Shown here: one piece after another, positions 1-9,151 of the stretch | How positions within the stretch are numbered: the stretch's first letter is position 1 | How the letters are laid out: each line of letters opens with the position of its first letter | NCBI RefSeq assembly: GCF_015207755.1 | Contig: NZ_JADEWH010000017.1 | Coordinates: forward strand, 45,555-109,554 | Reading direction: 5' to 3' | DNA: 64,000 nt | DNA from: Nodularia sp. LEGE 06071 | GTDB lineage: Bacteria; Cyanobacteriota; Cyanobacteriia; Cyanobacteriales; Nostocaceae | Program-made: the position numbers and the translations under genes | The notes under the pieces: generated by a model | Told to the model about the DNA's origin: nothing | What the model saw: the letters and a program-made list of their open reading frames with translations, nothing else | Database searches by the model: none

Positions 1-113
1 GTACTAAGAGGACTTTGCTATAGAAGCGGAGTATGGCTACGTTATGCAAGTTACAGGTCAGCGTAAATAGTACAACTACCACGGAAGGTCTCCCAGAGAA
101 GCCCCGTTCTTCA

Positions 114-148
114 AGGACGCTTGAACTGGGGCGGGGTACAAGCGTCCT
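114..148. repeat. Perfect 10-bp inverted repeat downstream of ftsY
   Basis: The arms AGGACGCTTG (114-123) and CAAGCGTCCT (139-148) are exact inverted copies with a GC-rich loop. The hairpin lies about 60 bases past the ftsY stop and could end transcription. There is no T-run on the minus strand after it, so an intrinsic terminator is not proven. Confidence 0.4.
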
Positions 149-160
149 CTGAGTCTTTCC

Positions 161-190
161 CCCTGCTCCCTGCTCCCTGCTCCCCTGCCT
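161..190. repeat. Heptad tandem repeat (CCCTGCT)n
   Basis: About four head-to-tail copies of a 7-base unit CCCTGCT/CCCTGCC lie between the ftsY stop and the hairpin at 114-148. Short heptad tandem repeats of this kind are common in Nostoc-type intergenic DNA. Related tracts occur here near 14855, 22225 and 23926. Confidence 0.7.
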
Positions 191-205
191 CTTTTGAGGG
201 CGGCG

Positions 206-1906
206 TTAGCCACTCAATAGAGCTTCGACAAACTCGTAGCTAGAAAAAGGTCGCAAATCTTCTATGCCTTCACCAGCTCCAATAAAGCGAATGGGCAAAC
301 CTAGCTGCTGTACAACGGCTAAGGCCACACCTCCCTTGGCTGTACCATCTAGTTTGGTTAAGACTACGCCACTGAGTTGGGCGGCTTGGGCGAAAACTTC
401 AGCTTGGCGCAATCCATTTTGCCCTAGAGTGGCATCTAAAACCAATAGGGATTCTATTTTGGCATTAGGGGCTTTTTTGTCAATAATCCGCCGGATTTTG
501 GCGAGTTCGTCCATTAAGTTTTTCTTATTTTGCAGTCGCCCGGCTGTATCTACTAAGAGTAATTCAGTTTCTCGTGCTTGGGCAGCTGCGATCGCATCAA
601 ATACCACGGCGGCGGGGTCTGTATTCTTCCCCGGATTGGCAATGACATCTACACCGCTTCTTTTACCCCAAACCTTCACCTGTTCCACAGCCGCAGCCCG
701 GAAGGTATCTGCTGCCCCAATTAAGCATTTATAACCGGATTTTTGGGCGAGGTGGGAGATTTTGCCGATAGTAGTGGTTTTACCCGCACCATTGACCCCT
801 GTAATTAACCAAATATTTAAGGTTTCTTTTTCTGGGGTAAAGCTAGAAGTTTGGGCTTTTTGCAATGGCGCATCTAACATTTCCCGCAAGATTTGTTTGA
901 GATAGGCGATCGCCTCCTCCGGTGGAGTGACTTCTGCTAAGAGTTTTTTCTGTAGCGCACTAATAATGTAATCTGTGGCTTCTACACCCACATCAGCTTG
1001 TAGCAGTGCGGCTTCTATTTCTGCCACAGCCGCTTGATTCAGTGGCCCCTGCCCCACAATTGCCTTCAGTTGATTGAGGATATTACGACGGGTTTTGCCT
1101 AACCCTTGGCGGAGCTTTTTCAGCCAAGTAATTTCTTCAATAGAAACATCTTCTGGTCGTCTACCTTGAGCGGCTAATACTTCTGCTGACCAGACAAAAC
1201 CTTCATCAAAAGCTAATCCGTCAATATCTTCGGCTGTTTCTGTTGTGGTGGCTACTGCTGGTAATACTTCCGGTGTCGGTACTTCAATAGCGCTGGCTAT
1301 CAGCCGTTCTTGTTTGGCTTGCCGTTCTGCCGCCGCCCGTTCTAAAAAGGATAAATTACTCGGTGCTATTGGTTCTAGTGTAGTTTCTGCTTCAGTGCCT
1401 GTAGTCGATGACTCCTCAATTGCGGCTACTGCCTCTGGTGGTGCTGTCGGTGGCGCGGTTTCAATCTCCGCCGTTGCCGTTTCTACTTCTGGCGTTTCTA
1501 GTGGTGCTTCCACATCCACTGCCTCAACAGCCGTTTCTACTTCTGGAGTTTCTGGTGGTGTTTCCACATCCACTGCCGCAGTTGCAGTTTCTACCGTTGC
1601 AGATGTTTCTGGTAGTGTTTCCACATCCACTGCCGCAGTTGCATTTTCTACCGTTGCAGATGTTTCTGGTAGTGCTTCCACATCCACTGCCGCAGTTGCA
1701 GTTTCTACTTCTGGAGTTTGTTGTTTTTGCTGAATATTCTTATAGGCAGATTTAGCAAAGGCCAATAAATCTGCCGTTGCATCTGGTGTAGAAGTTACAT
1801 CTGGCTCTGCTTCTGCTTCTGGAACTGGAGGAGTTTCTTCCTGTTTTTGTTCAGATGGGGTATCAGAGGAATCGTTATATTTACGGCGGAACCAATTAAA
1901 AACCAT
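206..1906 (-). CDS. ftsY: Signal recognition particle receptor FtsY
   Basis: FtsY is the SRP receptor GTPase that docks ribosome-nascent-chain/SRP complexes at the membrane for co-translational insertion. The C-terminal NG domain is complete: P-loop GVNGAGKTTTIGK at about residue 369, DTFRAAA, DTAGR and the TKLDG specificity motif, ending a few residues after GEGIEDLRPF. The first 190 or so residues are an acidic, low-complexity region rich in Ala, Val, Glu and Thr with 19-residue imperfect repeats. This explains the 566-residue length compared with about 300-500 in other bacteria. It lies downstream of nusB and a DUF502 gene on the same strand, a plausible transcription unit. The family call is secure; the repeat region probably serves as a flexible acidic A domain. 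Confidence 0.95.
   Translation of the reverse strand: MVFNWFRRKYNDSSDTPSEQKQEETPPVPEAEAEPDVTSTPDATADLLAFAKSAYKNIQQKQQTPEVETATAAVDVEALPETSATVENATAAVDVETLPETSATVETATAAVDVETPPETPEVETAVEAVDVEAPLETPEVETATAEIETAPPTAPPEAVAAIEESSTTGTEAETTLEPIAPSNLSFLERAAAERQAKQERLIASAIEVPTPEVLPAVATTTETAEDIDGLAFDEGFVWSAEVLAAQGRRPEDVSIEEITWLKKLRQGLGKTRRNILNQLKAIVGQGPLNQAAVAEIEAALLQADVGVEATDYIISALQKKLLAEVTPPEEAIAYLKQILREMLDAPLQKAQTSSFTPEKETLNIWLITGVNGAGKTTTIGKISHLAQKSGYKCLIGAADTFRAAAVEQVKVWGKRSGVDVIANPGKNTDPAAVVFDAIAAAQARETELLLVDTAGRLQNKKNLMDELAKIRRIIDKKAPNAKIESLLVLDATLGQNGLRQAEVFAQAAQLSGVVLTKLDGTAKGGVALAVVQQLGLPIRFIGAGEGIEDLRPFSSYEFVEALLSG
1480..1715. repeat. 57-bp in-frame tandem repeats in the ftsY A domain
   Basis: Two nearly identical 57-base units (1587-1643 and 1644-1700) are preceded by diverged copies from about 1480. 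Each unit encodes 19 residues of the pattern ETATAAVDVETLPETSATV. The unit is a multiple of three, so copy number can change without breaking the frame. The repeats lie wholly in the acidic N-terminal extension, away from the GTPase domain. Confidence 0.8.
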
Positions 1907-2065
1907 TGCAGCTATAGGTATTAGTTGTGAGTTTAAGTTATTAGTTATTAGTTAAAAGTTTAATCCCTCCCTTTCGATTATCCTCACCTCTCAAAGCCAG
2001 TTTGCCCAACAGGGGGGAAGCACCCTAAACAACTGGCTGATTCTCACAACGGTCAGGATCAAAGA

Positions 2066-2695
2066 CTACACGGCTGCTTTTTGTTCTGTGACTCGGCGCA
2101 GAACCCCATTAATAAACCGATGTCCTTCATCTCCACTGTAGCGTTTGGCTAGTTCCACAGCTTCGTTGATCGCCACTCTGTCTGGGAGATTGAAAAACCT
2201 CATTTCTCCCACAGCGATTCGCAAAATATCTCGGTCTATTTGGGCTAGGCGAGTCACTTGCCAATCCACTAAAGCAGAGGAAATTTCCTCATCGATCATG
2301 ACTCGGTGTTCGCTGATTACCTTGACCAATTCGATCGCATATCTGCCCACTTCTTTGTCTTGATTTGCTAGTTGAATCAATTCGGGGAACTCAACTGCGG
2401 CTCCGAGTTGATTGATGGCAGTTTGGGTGTAGTCAATGGCCTCCTTGAGGAGGTTTCTGGCAGTATTCAGGTCAGAGGCGCGAGTTTGGCTAGTTAAGAG
2501 GCGCTCGTTACTGCGTTGCAGTTCTCCTGTGGCGTTATCTAGAGTATCTTGCACTTCTGATCTCAGGGTGCGGACTGTGGCTAGCACTAGTTTTGGTAGA
2601 TGCTCTTCTGTCAATTTTTTGGGGTTAATTGGCAACTGGCTGAGACTTAATAGTGCCAATTCACGAGCAATTTGTTGGGGTTTTCGTTCTTGCAT
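2066..2695 (-). CDS. nusB: Transcription antitermination factor NusB
   Basis: NusB works with S10 (NusE) at boxA in rRNA antitermination. The C-terminal half has the typical NusB helical fold signature: [19 protein letters not shown], then [18 protein letters not shown] and FINGVLRRV. The protein has 209 residues, longer than the roughly 140 of the E. coli protein, because of a 60-70 residue insertion after the N-terminal helix, common in cyanobacterial NusB. It sits between the DUF502 gene and ftsY, all on the minus strand, with 159 bases to ftsY. Confidence 0.93.
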   Translation of the reverse strand: MQERKPQQIARELALLSLSQLPINPKKLTEEHLPKLVLATVRTLRSEVQDTLDNATGELQRSNERLLTSQTRASDLNTARNLLKEAIDYTQTAINQLGAAVEFPELIQLANQDKEVGRYAIELVKVISEHRVMIDEEISSALVDWQVTRLAQIDRDILRIAVGEMRFFNLPDRVAINEAVELAKRYSGDEGHRFINGVLRRVTEQKAAV

Positions 2696-2801
2696 GGAAG
2701 TGAGTGCCTAAGCACTAATGATTAGAGGTGAGTAATGAAGCAATTGTGGCAAAGTCAGATAATCATACTATCTATTTACTGGTAACTTTGCCGGATTTAT
2801 T

Positions 2802-3575
2802 TTAAGTTTCCTCGCCGGGGATAATTGGCAGCTTGGTTTCTAAGGTTGGTATTTCTAGATTTCGCTCTTGGGACATAACTAGGGCAGGTAGAGGGTTATT
2901 CTGAGAGACGATACCGCCGGAAACTAAAACTTTAAATGCGTCTTCTATGGGCATAGATAGGTTGACTACCTCGTCCTCTGGAACGATCGCATACCATCCT
3001 GTGGTGGGATTTGGAGTACTGGGAATGAAAACACTGAGCATGGGACGGGGCATATGAGCTTGAATATCGCTACTCATAGTCCCTGTCACGAAGCCGATCG
3101 CCCATATTCCTCTTCTGGGATACTCTACTAAAATCACCCGGCGAAATTTGTCGTTGGAATCTTTGAGTAGGGTAGCTAAAAGCTGTTTCAGGGTTTTGTA
3201 TACCTGTCCAGCTAAGGGAATTGCTTGCAATAGTCGCTCACCAAAATCCAATAACCAACGCCCCGCAATATTGCGAGCCATCAACCCTATTAAAAGAATG
3301 CTTAACAGAGGAACAGCAAGTCCCACAGCTAGATTCAGTATATTTACTACTATAGGTTGGAGACCGTCAAAGGGATTCAGTTGTTTGGGAATTTTGGTGA
3401 GAAAGTTGATTACCCAATTAGCGATAGTAATGGTGAGCCAAATAGTTGTTGCTAAAGGAATTACTACCAACAACCCAGCAATCAAGTCATTCTTTAAATC
3501 CTGTTTTAGGTGATTAATTCCCAAGTCCCTATTCTCCTGTTTTAGGCTACTGGAACTTTTGTGATTGGTATTCAT
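2802..3575 (-). CDS. DUF502 family membrane protein
   Basis: The 257-residue protein has two long hydrophobic segments near residues 30-57 (LIAGLLVVIPLATTIWLTI) and 77-100 (LNLAVGLAVPLLSILLIGLM). A soluble domain follows with the DUF502 landmarks GRWLLDFGERLLQAIPLAGQVY and the VFIPSTPNPTTGWY segment. DUF502 proteins are conserved, small integral membrane proteins of unknown function. The gene is first in a same-strand group with nusB and ftsY. No catalytic motif is apparent. Confidence 0.88.
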   Translation of the reverse strand: MNTNHKSSSSLKQENRDLGINHLKQDLKNDLIAGLLVVIPLATTIWLTITIANWVINFLTKIPKQLNPFDGLQPIVVNILNLAVGLAVPLLSILLIGLMARNIAGRWLLDFGERLLQAIPLAGQVYKTLKQLLATLLKDSNDKFRRVILVEYPRRGIWAIGFVTGTMSSDIQAHMPRPMLSVFIPSTPNPTTGWYAIVPEDEVVNLSMPIEDAFKVLVSGGIVSQNNPLPALVMSQERNLEIPTLETKLPIIPGEET

Positions 3576-4469
3576 ACCAGTATATTTGTCAAATTACGAA
3601 GACATTGCTTGTAATATTTAATCCTTAAATCAACTACCCAATATCCTGAGCATCTGGGCTAATTCGCTAAAAATATCCACTTATTCCTAGAAAAACCTGA
3701 TTTTCCTAGACTGGTGCAGATAAACACGTCAAACAATTTTAGATTTTGGATTTTGGATTTTGCTTCGACCCACAGATAAATCTAGGGGCTTGAGGATTTT
3801 GGATTTTGGTCAAACTTGTAAACGTTTGTTGCAAGTCTCTGACATATTACTCATCTTACCGCGAGCTATTCAAAGCTGCTGATAATTCTGTAAATCTTAC
3901 AGTATATATAGTCGAGGCTGCTGATCAGCTTGTTAACTTCTCACTGATTTGGCTAAAAATTTAGTTAACAATATTTAATTTATTATAACATCGAAAAATA
4001 TCCTCACAAAAATATCACGGGTCGTGTGGAAGCCACTTGGCTTTAGACAGTGGAGGAAACACGCCACCTGTGGTTTTAACCACCATGAAAAATGATAGAA
4101 TTAATATGCAAGTAGGAATAATCATCTACGTTTTGAAGTGTTTTGTAAGGAGTAACCCCTAATTTATCTCGTACCTACACAAGTTGTAGCCCTGGATAAA
4201 CAAGTAATGGGAAAACATGGAGCGTACCGAACTGGCTTGTGATGAACTCGGAAAGCATTAATTGATCTAAGTAAGCGCAATTGCAATACCTTTCGTGCTG
4301 GTAGTTGTTTTGAGCGTCTAGGGGGATATTTGACTATCCCTTTTAAGCCAAGTCTTAGAGAATCTGCGCGTTTTTCAACCGCAGAGTGTCAAAGATGAGA
4401 AAGTCTGGGGATCTGGGAAAAGCAGATTTTCGCAAACATCCTGCCAGTAGGATCAAAAGTTAGGTGTAC
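3576..4469. other. Gene-less interval with direct repeats and a weak hairpin
   Basis: No convincing ORF. It holds short direct repeats of GATTTTGGATTTTGG near 3743-3810. A stem with loop TGGCTTTAGAC lies near 4030-4060 and vaguely resembles the ends of IS200/IS605 elements. A small CTGCG/CGCAG hairpin lies near 4365-4386. It could be a worn-out insertion or carry an unrecognised RNA. Confidence 0.4.
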
Positions 4470-5381
4470 TCAAATAGCATCAATTTTTTTTCCTGTTTGT
4501 GAAACAGTATGATGGGCTTGTGCTTTGTTCTCTTCATCGTCAGATAAGCCCATATTTAAACTGGGTATAGGCATATTTTTCATTTCCCAAACTTTCAGCA
4601 AAATCAGGTATTCGTAAAATGCCTGTAATGTACACCAAGCCATGCCGGCGCGTCCATCTAGACAACCGCCTAAAATAAAATACATATACAGAAAGCGCAG
4701 AAATGGTCTGGCGGGTAAACGTAAAGATAAATCTTTTAAGGCGCGTCGTCTTTCGATTTCTGTTTTACCCAGGAATAAATCTTGCCAGTTCACTTTACCT
4801 TGTTCAATTTGATGCAAGGTTTCTTTGGCTTCATCTGTAGAATAACGGTTATGTTTTTCAATCCAACGGCTTAAACCTTTGCCACAAGTGTAGTGAGGAT
4901 ATGTCTCTTTGACGAAACTGGTAGCACCGTTACATACTTCCCGTTCCGTATGACCATAATCTGTAAACCAAACTTTACCGTGGCGGAACAGACGCATTTG
5001 ATAGCGGGGATATTGGGTGCTGTAGCGAATCCAATGATTCATGAACATCACACGTTCAGCGACGTAGTAGCCAATATAGTCGGGGCTTTTGGTGGCTTGT
5101 ACGCATTCGGCAAACAGTTCTGGTGTCATGCGTTCATCGGCTTCGAGAATGTATACCCACTCATATTTGGGCGGAATAGATTCTAACATCCAGGTGCGTT
5201 GACGACCGTGGCTTTCAAAGGCGTGTTGGACGGTGCGAACAGGATACCGACTGGCAATTTCTCTAGTGCGATCGCTACTGCATGAATCTACAACTATGAT
5301 GTCATCAGATAGCATTGCCGACTCTATACAAGCCGCAATATCTAGCTCTTCGTTATATGTCAGTATATAAATTGAAAACAT
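4470..5381 (-). CDS. Family 2 glycosyltransferase (WaaE/KdtX-like)
   Basis: This is a GT-A fold glycosyltransferase that would move a sugar from a nucleotide donor onto a glycan or lipid acceptor at the cytoplasmic face. The start is typical (MFSIYILTYNEELDIAACIE). DDIIVVDSCSSDRT follows at about residues 26-39, and a D-x-D-like EADER metal-binding motif at about 100-104. The later part (RLFRHGKVWF, GKGLSRWIEKHNRYS) matches the WaaE-like subgroup. It is the most downstream gene of the hps-like group, so a role in hormogonium polysaccharide synthesis is likely but inferred from position. 303 residues, apparently intact. Confidence 0.85.
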   Translation of the reverse strand: MFSIYILTYNEELDIAACIESAMLSDDIIVVDSCSSDRTREIASRYPVRTVQHAFESHGRQRTWMLESIPPKYEWVYILEADERMTPELFAECVQATKSPDYIGYYVAERVMFMNHWIRYSTQYPRYQMRLFRHGKVWFTDYGHTEREVCNGATSFVKETYPHYTCGKGLSRWIEKHNRYSTDEAKETLHQIEQGKVNWQDLFLGKTEIERRRALKDLSLRLPARPFLRFLYMYFILGGCLDGRAGMAWCTLQAFYEYLILLKVWEMKNMPIPSLNMGLSDDEENKAQAHHTVSQTGKKIDAI

Positions 5382-5549
5382 TTCTCGGTTTTTAGAGGAA
5401 TTTGTTAATTGCTAAATAAGTTTTTCGTCTAGGCTGAACCGCTGCGATCAGATGCTTACCACCTAGCTTCAAATACAGGAAATAGTGAGGACTAAAGTCC
5501 TCACTCACTACAAACCTTCACTCATTCACGCTATGCCATTGATAGTGAA

Positions 5550-6386
5550 TTAGCGTGCGGCTACTTTACGTTTACTACCTTGTAAAACACCCATACTTCG
5601 TAAACCTGTCCAGCCAATGATCATGTAACCAATGGATAACAGCAAACTATTAATCCCAATTCGCATTCCCGACTTCCAAGCGTTGTCTTTGGCTTGTTTT
5701 TGCGCTTCTTCGCGACGTTGGCGAATTTGGCTGACTCTTTGAGTCGCCTGTGCTTGAGGATCTGTTTGCTGGGCGATAAAGCTCTCTAGTTCTTGGGGAT
5801 TTGCTTTGAACTTCTTGAGTAATTCTTTTTGGGCTGCGGGCAGTTGCGGGTTATTCAATGCTTGTTGATATGATGCCTCATTTTTGAGCAGCTCGGTAAA
5901 CTGATTTCTAGCTTGGTTTCGCAGCTGTTCTAGTTGCGCCTTTCCTTGCTCGTTGTTGATTTGGGCTTGGAATTGGGATAACTGATTTTGCAATTGATTT
6001 TCTGCTAGTTCGGCATCTTGGCGGATTTGCTCGACGTTTTGAATGCTAGCTTGGCGGACGTTATTCAAGTGCAAGGGAAAAATCAGCAAGAACATTAACC
6101 CTAAAAAACTGGCGAGTACCAGCACGGGAAATCTGATATCTATACCTCTTGGACCGCTATCACCAACACCATCAATCCAATAACCGACGAATAGCATTCC
6201 TATGCCCACTAAAGGCACAATGCCCCTGTCAACTATTGCCGTGGCTAAACTGATTTGCCATCCCCTATCTGTTGGTTGGAAGGGGAACATCAGAATCAAA
6301 AAGTCTAGTAAAAAGGACAAAATTAAGATGATTCCCACTACCTTGAGTGTCAGGGCAGCGTTTCCAGAAGCAAAACGATTAGTCAT
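5550..6386 (-). CDS. hpsJ: HpsJ-type membrane protein
   Basis: The 278-residue protein has hydrophobic segments near residues 13-34, 52-70 and 85-105. A long charged, glutamine-rich coiled-coil region (about 115-235) and a last membrane span near 245-262 follow. The layout and the N-terminus match the HpsJ family encoded in hps loci of filamentous cyanobacteria. HpsJ has no known enzymatic activity; it is thought to assist hormogonium polysaccharide export. It lies downstream of the pseudopilin genes on the same strand. Assignment rests on remembered family likeness and context. Confidence 0.7.
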   Translation of the reverse strand: MTNRFASGNAALTLKVVGIILILSFLLDFLILMFPFQPTDRGWQISLATAIVDRGIVPLVGIGMLFVGYWIDGVGDSGPRGIDIRFPVLVLASFLGLMFLLIFPLHLNNVRQASIQNVEQIRQDAELAENQLQNQLSQFQAQINNEQGKAQLEQLRNQARNQFTELLKNEASYQQALNNPQLPAAQKELLKKFKANPQELESFIAQQTDPQAQATQRVSQIRQRREEAQKQAKDNAWKSGMRIGINSLLLSIGYMIIGWTGLRSMGVLQGSKRKVAAR

Positions 6387-6482
6387 ATTTTTGCAAATTT
6401 GTAGTGTATTAGTGTGATTATCCTATTTAAACTTACTTGAATATTCTTCCTATAACCGTTGTATGAAACTTAGATCATCAAC

Positions 6483-6586
6483 CTAGTACAAGTCGGCGTA
6501 AATAAACAGACCATTCAAAATCCATGAAAAGCCCATTTTATAAGCTTTTTGACTTTTGACTTTTGACTTCCGCCTTGCGGTACTAG
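6483..6586. mobile_element. MITE-like element, copy 1
   Basis: A 104-bp segment starting CTAGTAC and ending GTACTAG, with three tandem GACTTTT heptads inside. Nearly the same segment, in reverse orientation and with one extra heptad, lies at 53254-53361. The element has terminal inverted repeats, is non-coding and is dispersed, as expected of a MITE. It sits between the DUF2064 gene and the HpsJ-type gene. Confidence 0.75.
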
Positions 6587-6796
6587 CTGTTATCCAAAAA
6601 TATCAGTCTCGTATATACTTGTATATAATTTATGCAAGTTGGTTTTAAACTACACTAGAGTAGCATTTGTTTTCCAGACTGTCTTCAGAAAACACCAGGT
6701 AATGCAAGATACGAGGCTAGGCTGGGATCAACGAGTGGAAGAATATGCAGAACAGACAAACAAACACATGGAATTTGTTTAGCTCATATTTGCGCT

Positions 6797-7477
6797 TTAG
6801 TACTTTATACTCTGTTCCCAAATTGGTAAATCCTCTGGAATATCTACATCAGCTAAAGGAGGCAAGTAGGCAAGTGACATTTTGCGCTTTTCCGCAATAT
6901 CCACAGATTGCTGTAATACTTGAGAAGTTCCCCAATCGATATTAACGAATAATTCTGGAATCAGACGACACAAACCAATCAAGTAATAACCACCGTCAAT
7001 GGCTGGCCCCAGTGTCAGATCACAAGTATCTAGCAGATCAAAGGCTTGGGTAAGAATGTGAGCATTTATCCCAGGACAATCTATGCCAATGATTATGACT
7101 TGTTCTGCGCCAGATTGAAAGGCTTGAGCTAGCGATCGCACCATCCGCGCACCTAAATCACCCTCACCTTGAGAATGGTAGTCTAAATCAGACCCCAGCC
7201 AGTCTACCATCAGTTGCAAGTTACCGCCGGCAAATCGCACTTCCCAAGATATCGCCCTGGTTTTTTGCAATTCTTGCACCTGAAATATGGTACGTTCTGT
7301 CATCTGCCGTTGTAAATTGGCAGCGCCTACACTACCCAAGGCCGGGATGAGTCGGGTTTTTGTCTGACCTGGTTCTGGGTAGCGAGTAAAAATAATTAAG
7401 TGCTGTTTAGCAACGTCTGATGATTTCAGCACAGTATGCCTTTGAGTGAGGTACACAGGGGCGGGTATTTTTTCCAT
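6797..7477 (-). CDS. TIGR04282/DUF2064 family glycosyltransferase
   Basis: The N-terminal motif HLIIFTRYPEPGQTKTRL is the signature of this GT-A-like family, and IIIGIDCPGI and DGGYYLIGL provide further nucleotide-sugar transferase landmarks. Members are annotated as arsenosugar or polysaccharide biosynthesis glycosyltransferases; the true substrate is unknown here. The ATG at 7477 follows a G-rich stretch and is chosen over an in-frame TTG nine bases upstream. The gene follows the GspH-type pseudopilin on the same strand by about 60 bases, which suggests co-transcription with the hps locus. Confidence 0.82.
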   Translation of the reverse strand: MEKIPAPVYLTQRHTVLKSSDVAKQHLIIFTRYPEPGQTKTRLIPALGSVGAANLQRQMTERTIFQVQELQKTRAISWEVRFAGGNLQLMVDWLGSDLDYHSQGEGDLGARMVRSLAQAFQSGAEQVIIIGIDCPGINAHILTQAFDLLDTCDLTLGPAIDGGYYLIGLCRLIPELFVNIDWGTSQVLQQSVDIAEKRKMSLAYLPPLADVDIPEDLPIWEQSIKY

Positions 7478-7538
7478 CCCCCACAAGATTTATCATATTA
7501 AAATGTGTACTTCATTTACTTATAAACTAGTGTAGCAA

Positions 7539-8105
7539 TTAATAGCAATACTTATCGTCTTGCATCTTACTTTGCTCTTTTGCCGTTCGCATTGCCCCTA
7601 AAATTGTGGAAACAATCACGCAACGCTTGACCTTACCACCGCACTTAGTCGATAGAGTAATCCTTCCTAGAGGTGGTTGCCTGACATTACCTCGGTAATC
7701 AAATTGAATGCGTCTCACACCATTTGACTCTTGTAAGGTGGTTTCAGGATCAAGGCAGACATTCGAGTTTAAATCGTTCCAGTTAGCATCAGATGGATTA
7801 ACTGTACCAGGATGAACCGCCCATTGAACGATACTATTTTGTTCACGAAAGCTAGCTTGCCAAGTTAATCTTTCCTTTTTGGCTTGACTTTGGGCTTGGC
7901 GCATCGCCCTGTATACTTGACCTTGGCTAGTGTTGAGGCGTTGAGTTTGGACAAAACTTAACCAGGTAGGTGCGGCGATCGCTGATAATGTCCCTATCAT
8001 TAAAACAACGCTTAATGTTTCTAGCAGCGTAAAACCATTATTCAAATTAGCATAAAAATATTTTATAGTTTGCAAGTAATTAGATGAATTTCTGTATACC
8101 TTCAT
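7539..8105 (-). CDS. GspH-type pseudopilin
   Basis: A type IV pilin-like N-terminus is present (NNGFTLLETLSVVLMIGTL): a short basic/polar leader, the GF cleavage site for prepilin peptidase, Glu at +5 and a hydrophobic helix. It continues with APTWLSFVQTQRL, like the gene at 8440-9126, and both end in a conserved RCVIV...LG segment. The two are clearly paralogues. The product would be a minor pseudopilin in the type II-like or type IV pilus-like machine for hormogonium polysaccharide. 188 residues. A palindromic element separates it from hpsD. Confidence 0.82.
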   Translation of the reverse strand: MKVYRNSSNYLQTIKYFYANLNNGFTLLETLSVVLMIGTLSAIAAPTWLSFVQTQRLNTSQGQVYRAMRQAQSQAKKERLTWQASFREQNSIVQWAVHPGTVNPSDANWNDLNSNVCLDPETTLQESNGVRRIQFDYRGNVRQPPLGRITLSTKCGGKVKRCVIVSTILGAMRTAKEQSKMQDDKYCY

Positions 8106-8213
8106 TGTGATGATTTGCTTTGATTTACTTATTTAATTTTTCAATGATTTAAAAATATTTAAAATGTCAAAAAATAGAAGTTATATTTATTTTTAATGAA
8201 ATTAAATTAATAC

Positions 8214-8386
8214 AAAAAACTGCTCCTTATACCAATTTAATATAAAGATGCATAAATAGAATTTAACCCGAAATCCAGTTCCCCTCCTCGCTTGCGGGGA
8301 GGGGTTAGGGGTGGGGTCGAAATAATATGCAGCATCACAAATAATTGGTATTACGTTTTTATTTTGCTATCTAGGAGCAGTTTTTT
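8214..8386. repeat. Nested inverted-repeat element between two pseudopilin genes
   Basis: The 14-base arms AAAAAACTGCTCCT (8214-8227) and AGGAGCAGTTTTTT (8373-8386) are exact inverted copies. Inside them lie a second pair (ATACCAATT / AATTGGTAT) and a GC-rich hairpin CCCTCC...GGAGGGG near 8282-8300. The outer arms would form a terminator-like stem if the inner part were removed. This looks like a palindromic repeat inserted into a terminator hairpin. Confidence 0.7.
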
Positions 8387-8439
8387 ATACCGTATTTTTA
8401 CTGAATTTTATCATTTAGTTTTAGCAAAAGACAATTGAT

Positions 8440-9126
8440 TTAATTACATTTATTATCTTTCTCTGTTATCGTTGAGCCTAAAAGAGTTTTCACAATCACA
8501 CAGCGCTTCGTATCATTAGCTGATGCAGAATTACCAGCACCGCGTAGAACTACAGCAATTTTTAAGCCTTTGGTTTCGTCATTTCCATTTACTCCGCCAA
8601 AGTTAGCCTTTGGCAAACTTCCCGTGTAATCAAAGGTAATAGTTTTCGCAGTATTTAAATAATTGTAATTTACATTTAAAGCACCAGTCGCATCAGTTTT
8701 ATTGGTATCAGTCAGATTTGTTAAAAGGGCGATTTTGTCAGGTTTAATATCTACACTCTCGCCTAATTTACGCCAAGGAAGTGGGTTGGGAAGAGGCGTT
8801 GTAACTTGATAAACGGCAACTTCGGAAATATTACCATTAGTTCTAAAACTCACACTGTAATTAAGCTTTTGCTTTTTAGCGTCTCGCTGTGCTTGTTGTA
8901 AGACAGATAAAACAGCTTCATTAGCTTTATTTACCCGTTGTCTATTGACAAAACCCAGCCATCCTGGAGCAGCGATCGCAGCTAAAATTCCCATCATAAT
9001 TAGCACGGCTAGGAGTTCGATCAATGTAAAACCAGCATCTTGCTGATTGGATTCAGATGCTAAAACTCGTAGTTTGCTTGGGAATAATTTGATATTCAAC
9101 TTTTCTCTTATGTCATCAGCAGCCAT
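8440..9126 (-). CDS. hpsD: GspH-type pseudopilin HpsD-like
   Basis: The 228-residue protein has a prepilin signature DAGFTLIELLAVLIMMGIL at about residues 31-49, after a rather long leader, then the conserved APGWLGFVNRQRV segment and a beta-rich C-terminal domain ending near RCVIVKTLLGS. It should be processed by the prepilin peptidase and act as a minor pseudopilin. It follows hpsC by 25 bases on the same strand. The symbol hpsD follows gene order in hps loci and is less certain than the family. Confidence 0.78.
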   Translation of the reverse strand: MAADDIREKLNIKLFPSKLRVLASESNQQDAGFTLIELLAVLIMMGILAAIAAPGWLGFVNRQRVNKANEAVLSVLQQAQRDAKKQKLNYSVSFRTNGNISEVAVYQVTTPLPNPLPWRKLGESVDIKPDKIALLTNLTDTNKTDATGALNVNYNYLNTAKTITFDYTGSLPKANFGGVNGNDETKGLKIAVVLRGAGNSASANDTKRCVIVKTLLGSTITEKDNKCN

Positions 9127-9151
9127 TGTTTGCTCCTTTGATTTTAAATAT

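Noticed and set aside
264..734. Plus-strand ORF within ftsY, and similar long antisense ORFs in clpB and htpG
   Set aside because: They mirror strong conserved coding on the minus strand and show no family motifs or start signals.
4025..4070. Third IS200/IS605 right end
   Set aside because: The hairpin lacks the TTGACACTC/GATTCTT framing seen at 52774 and 58702.
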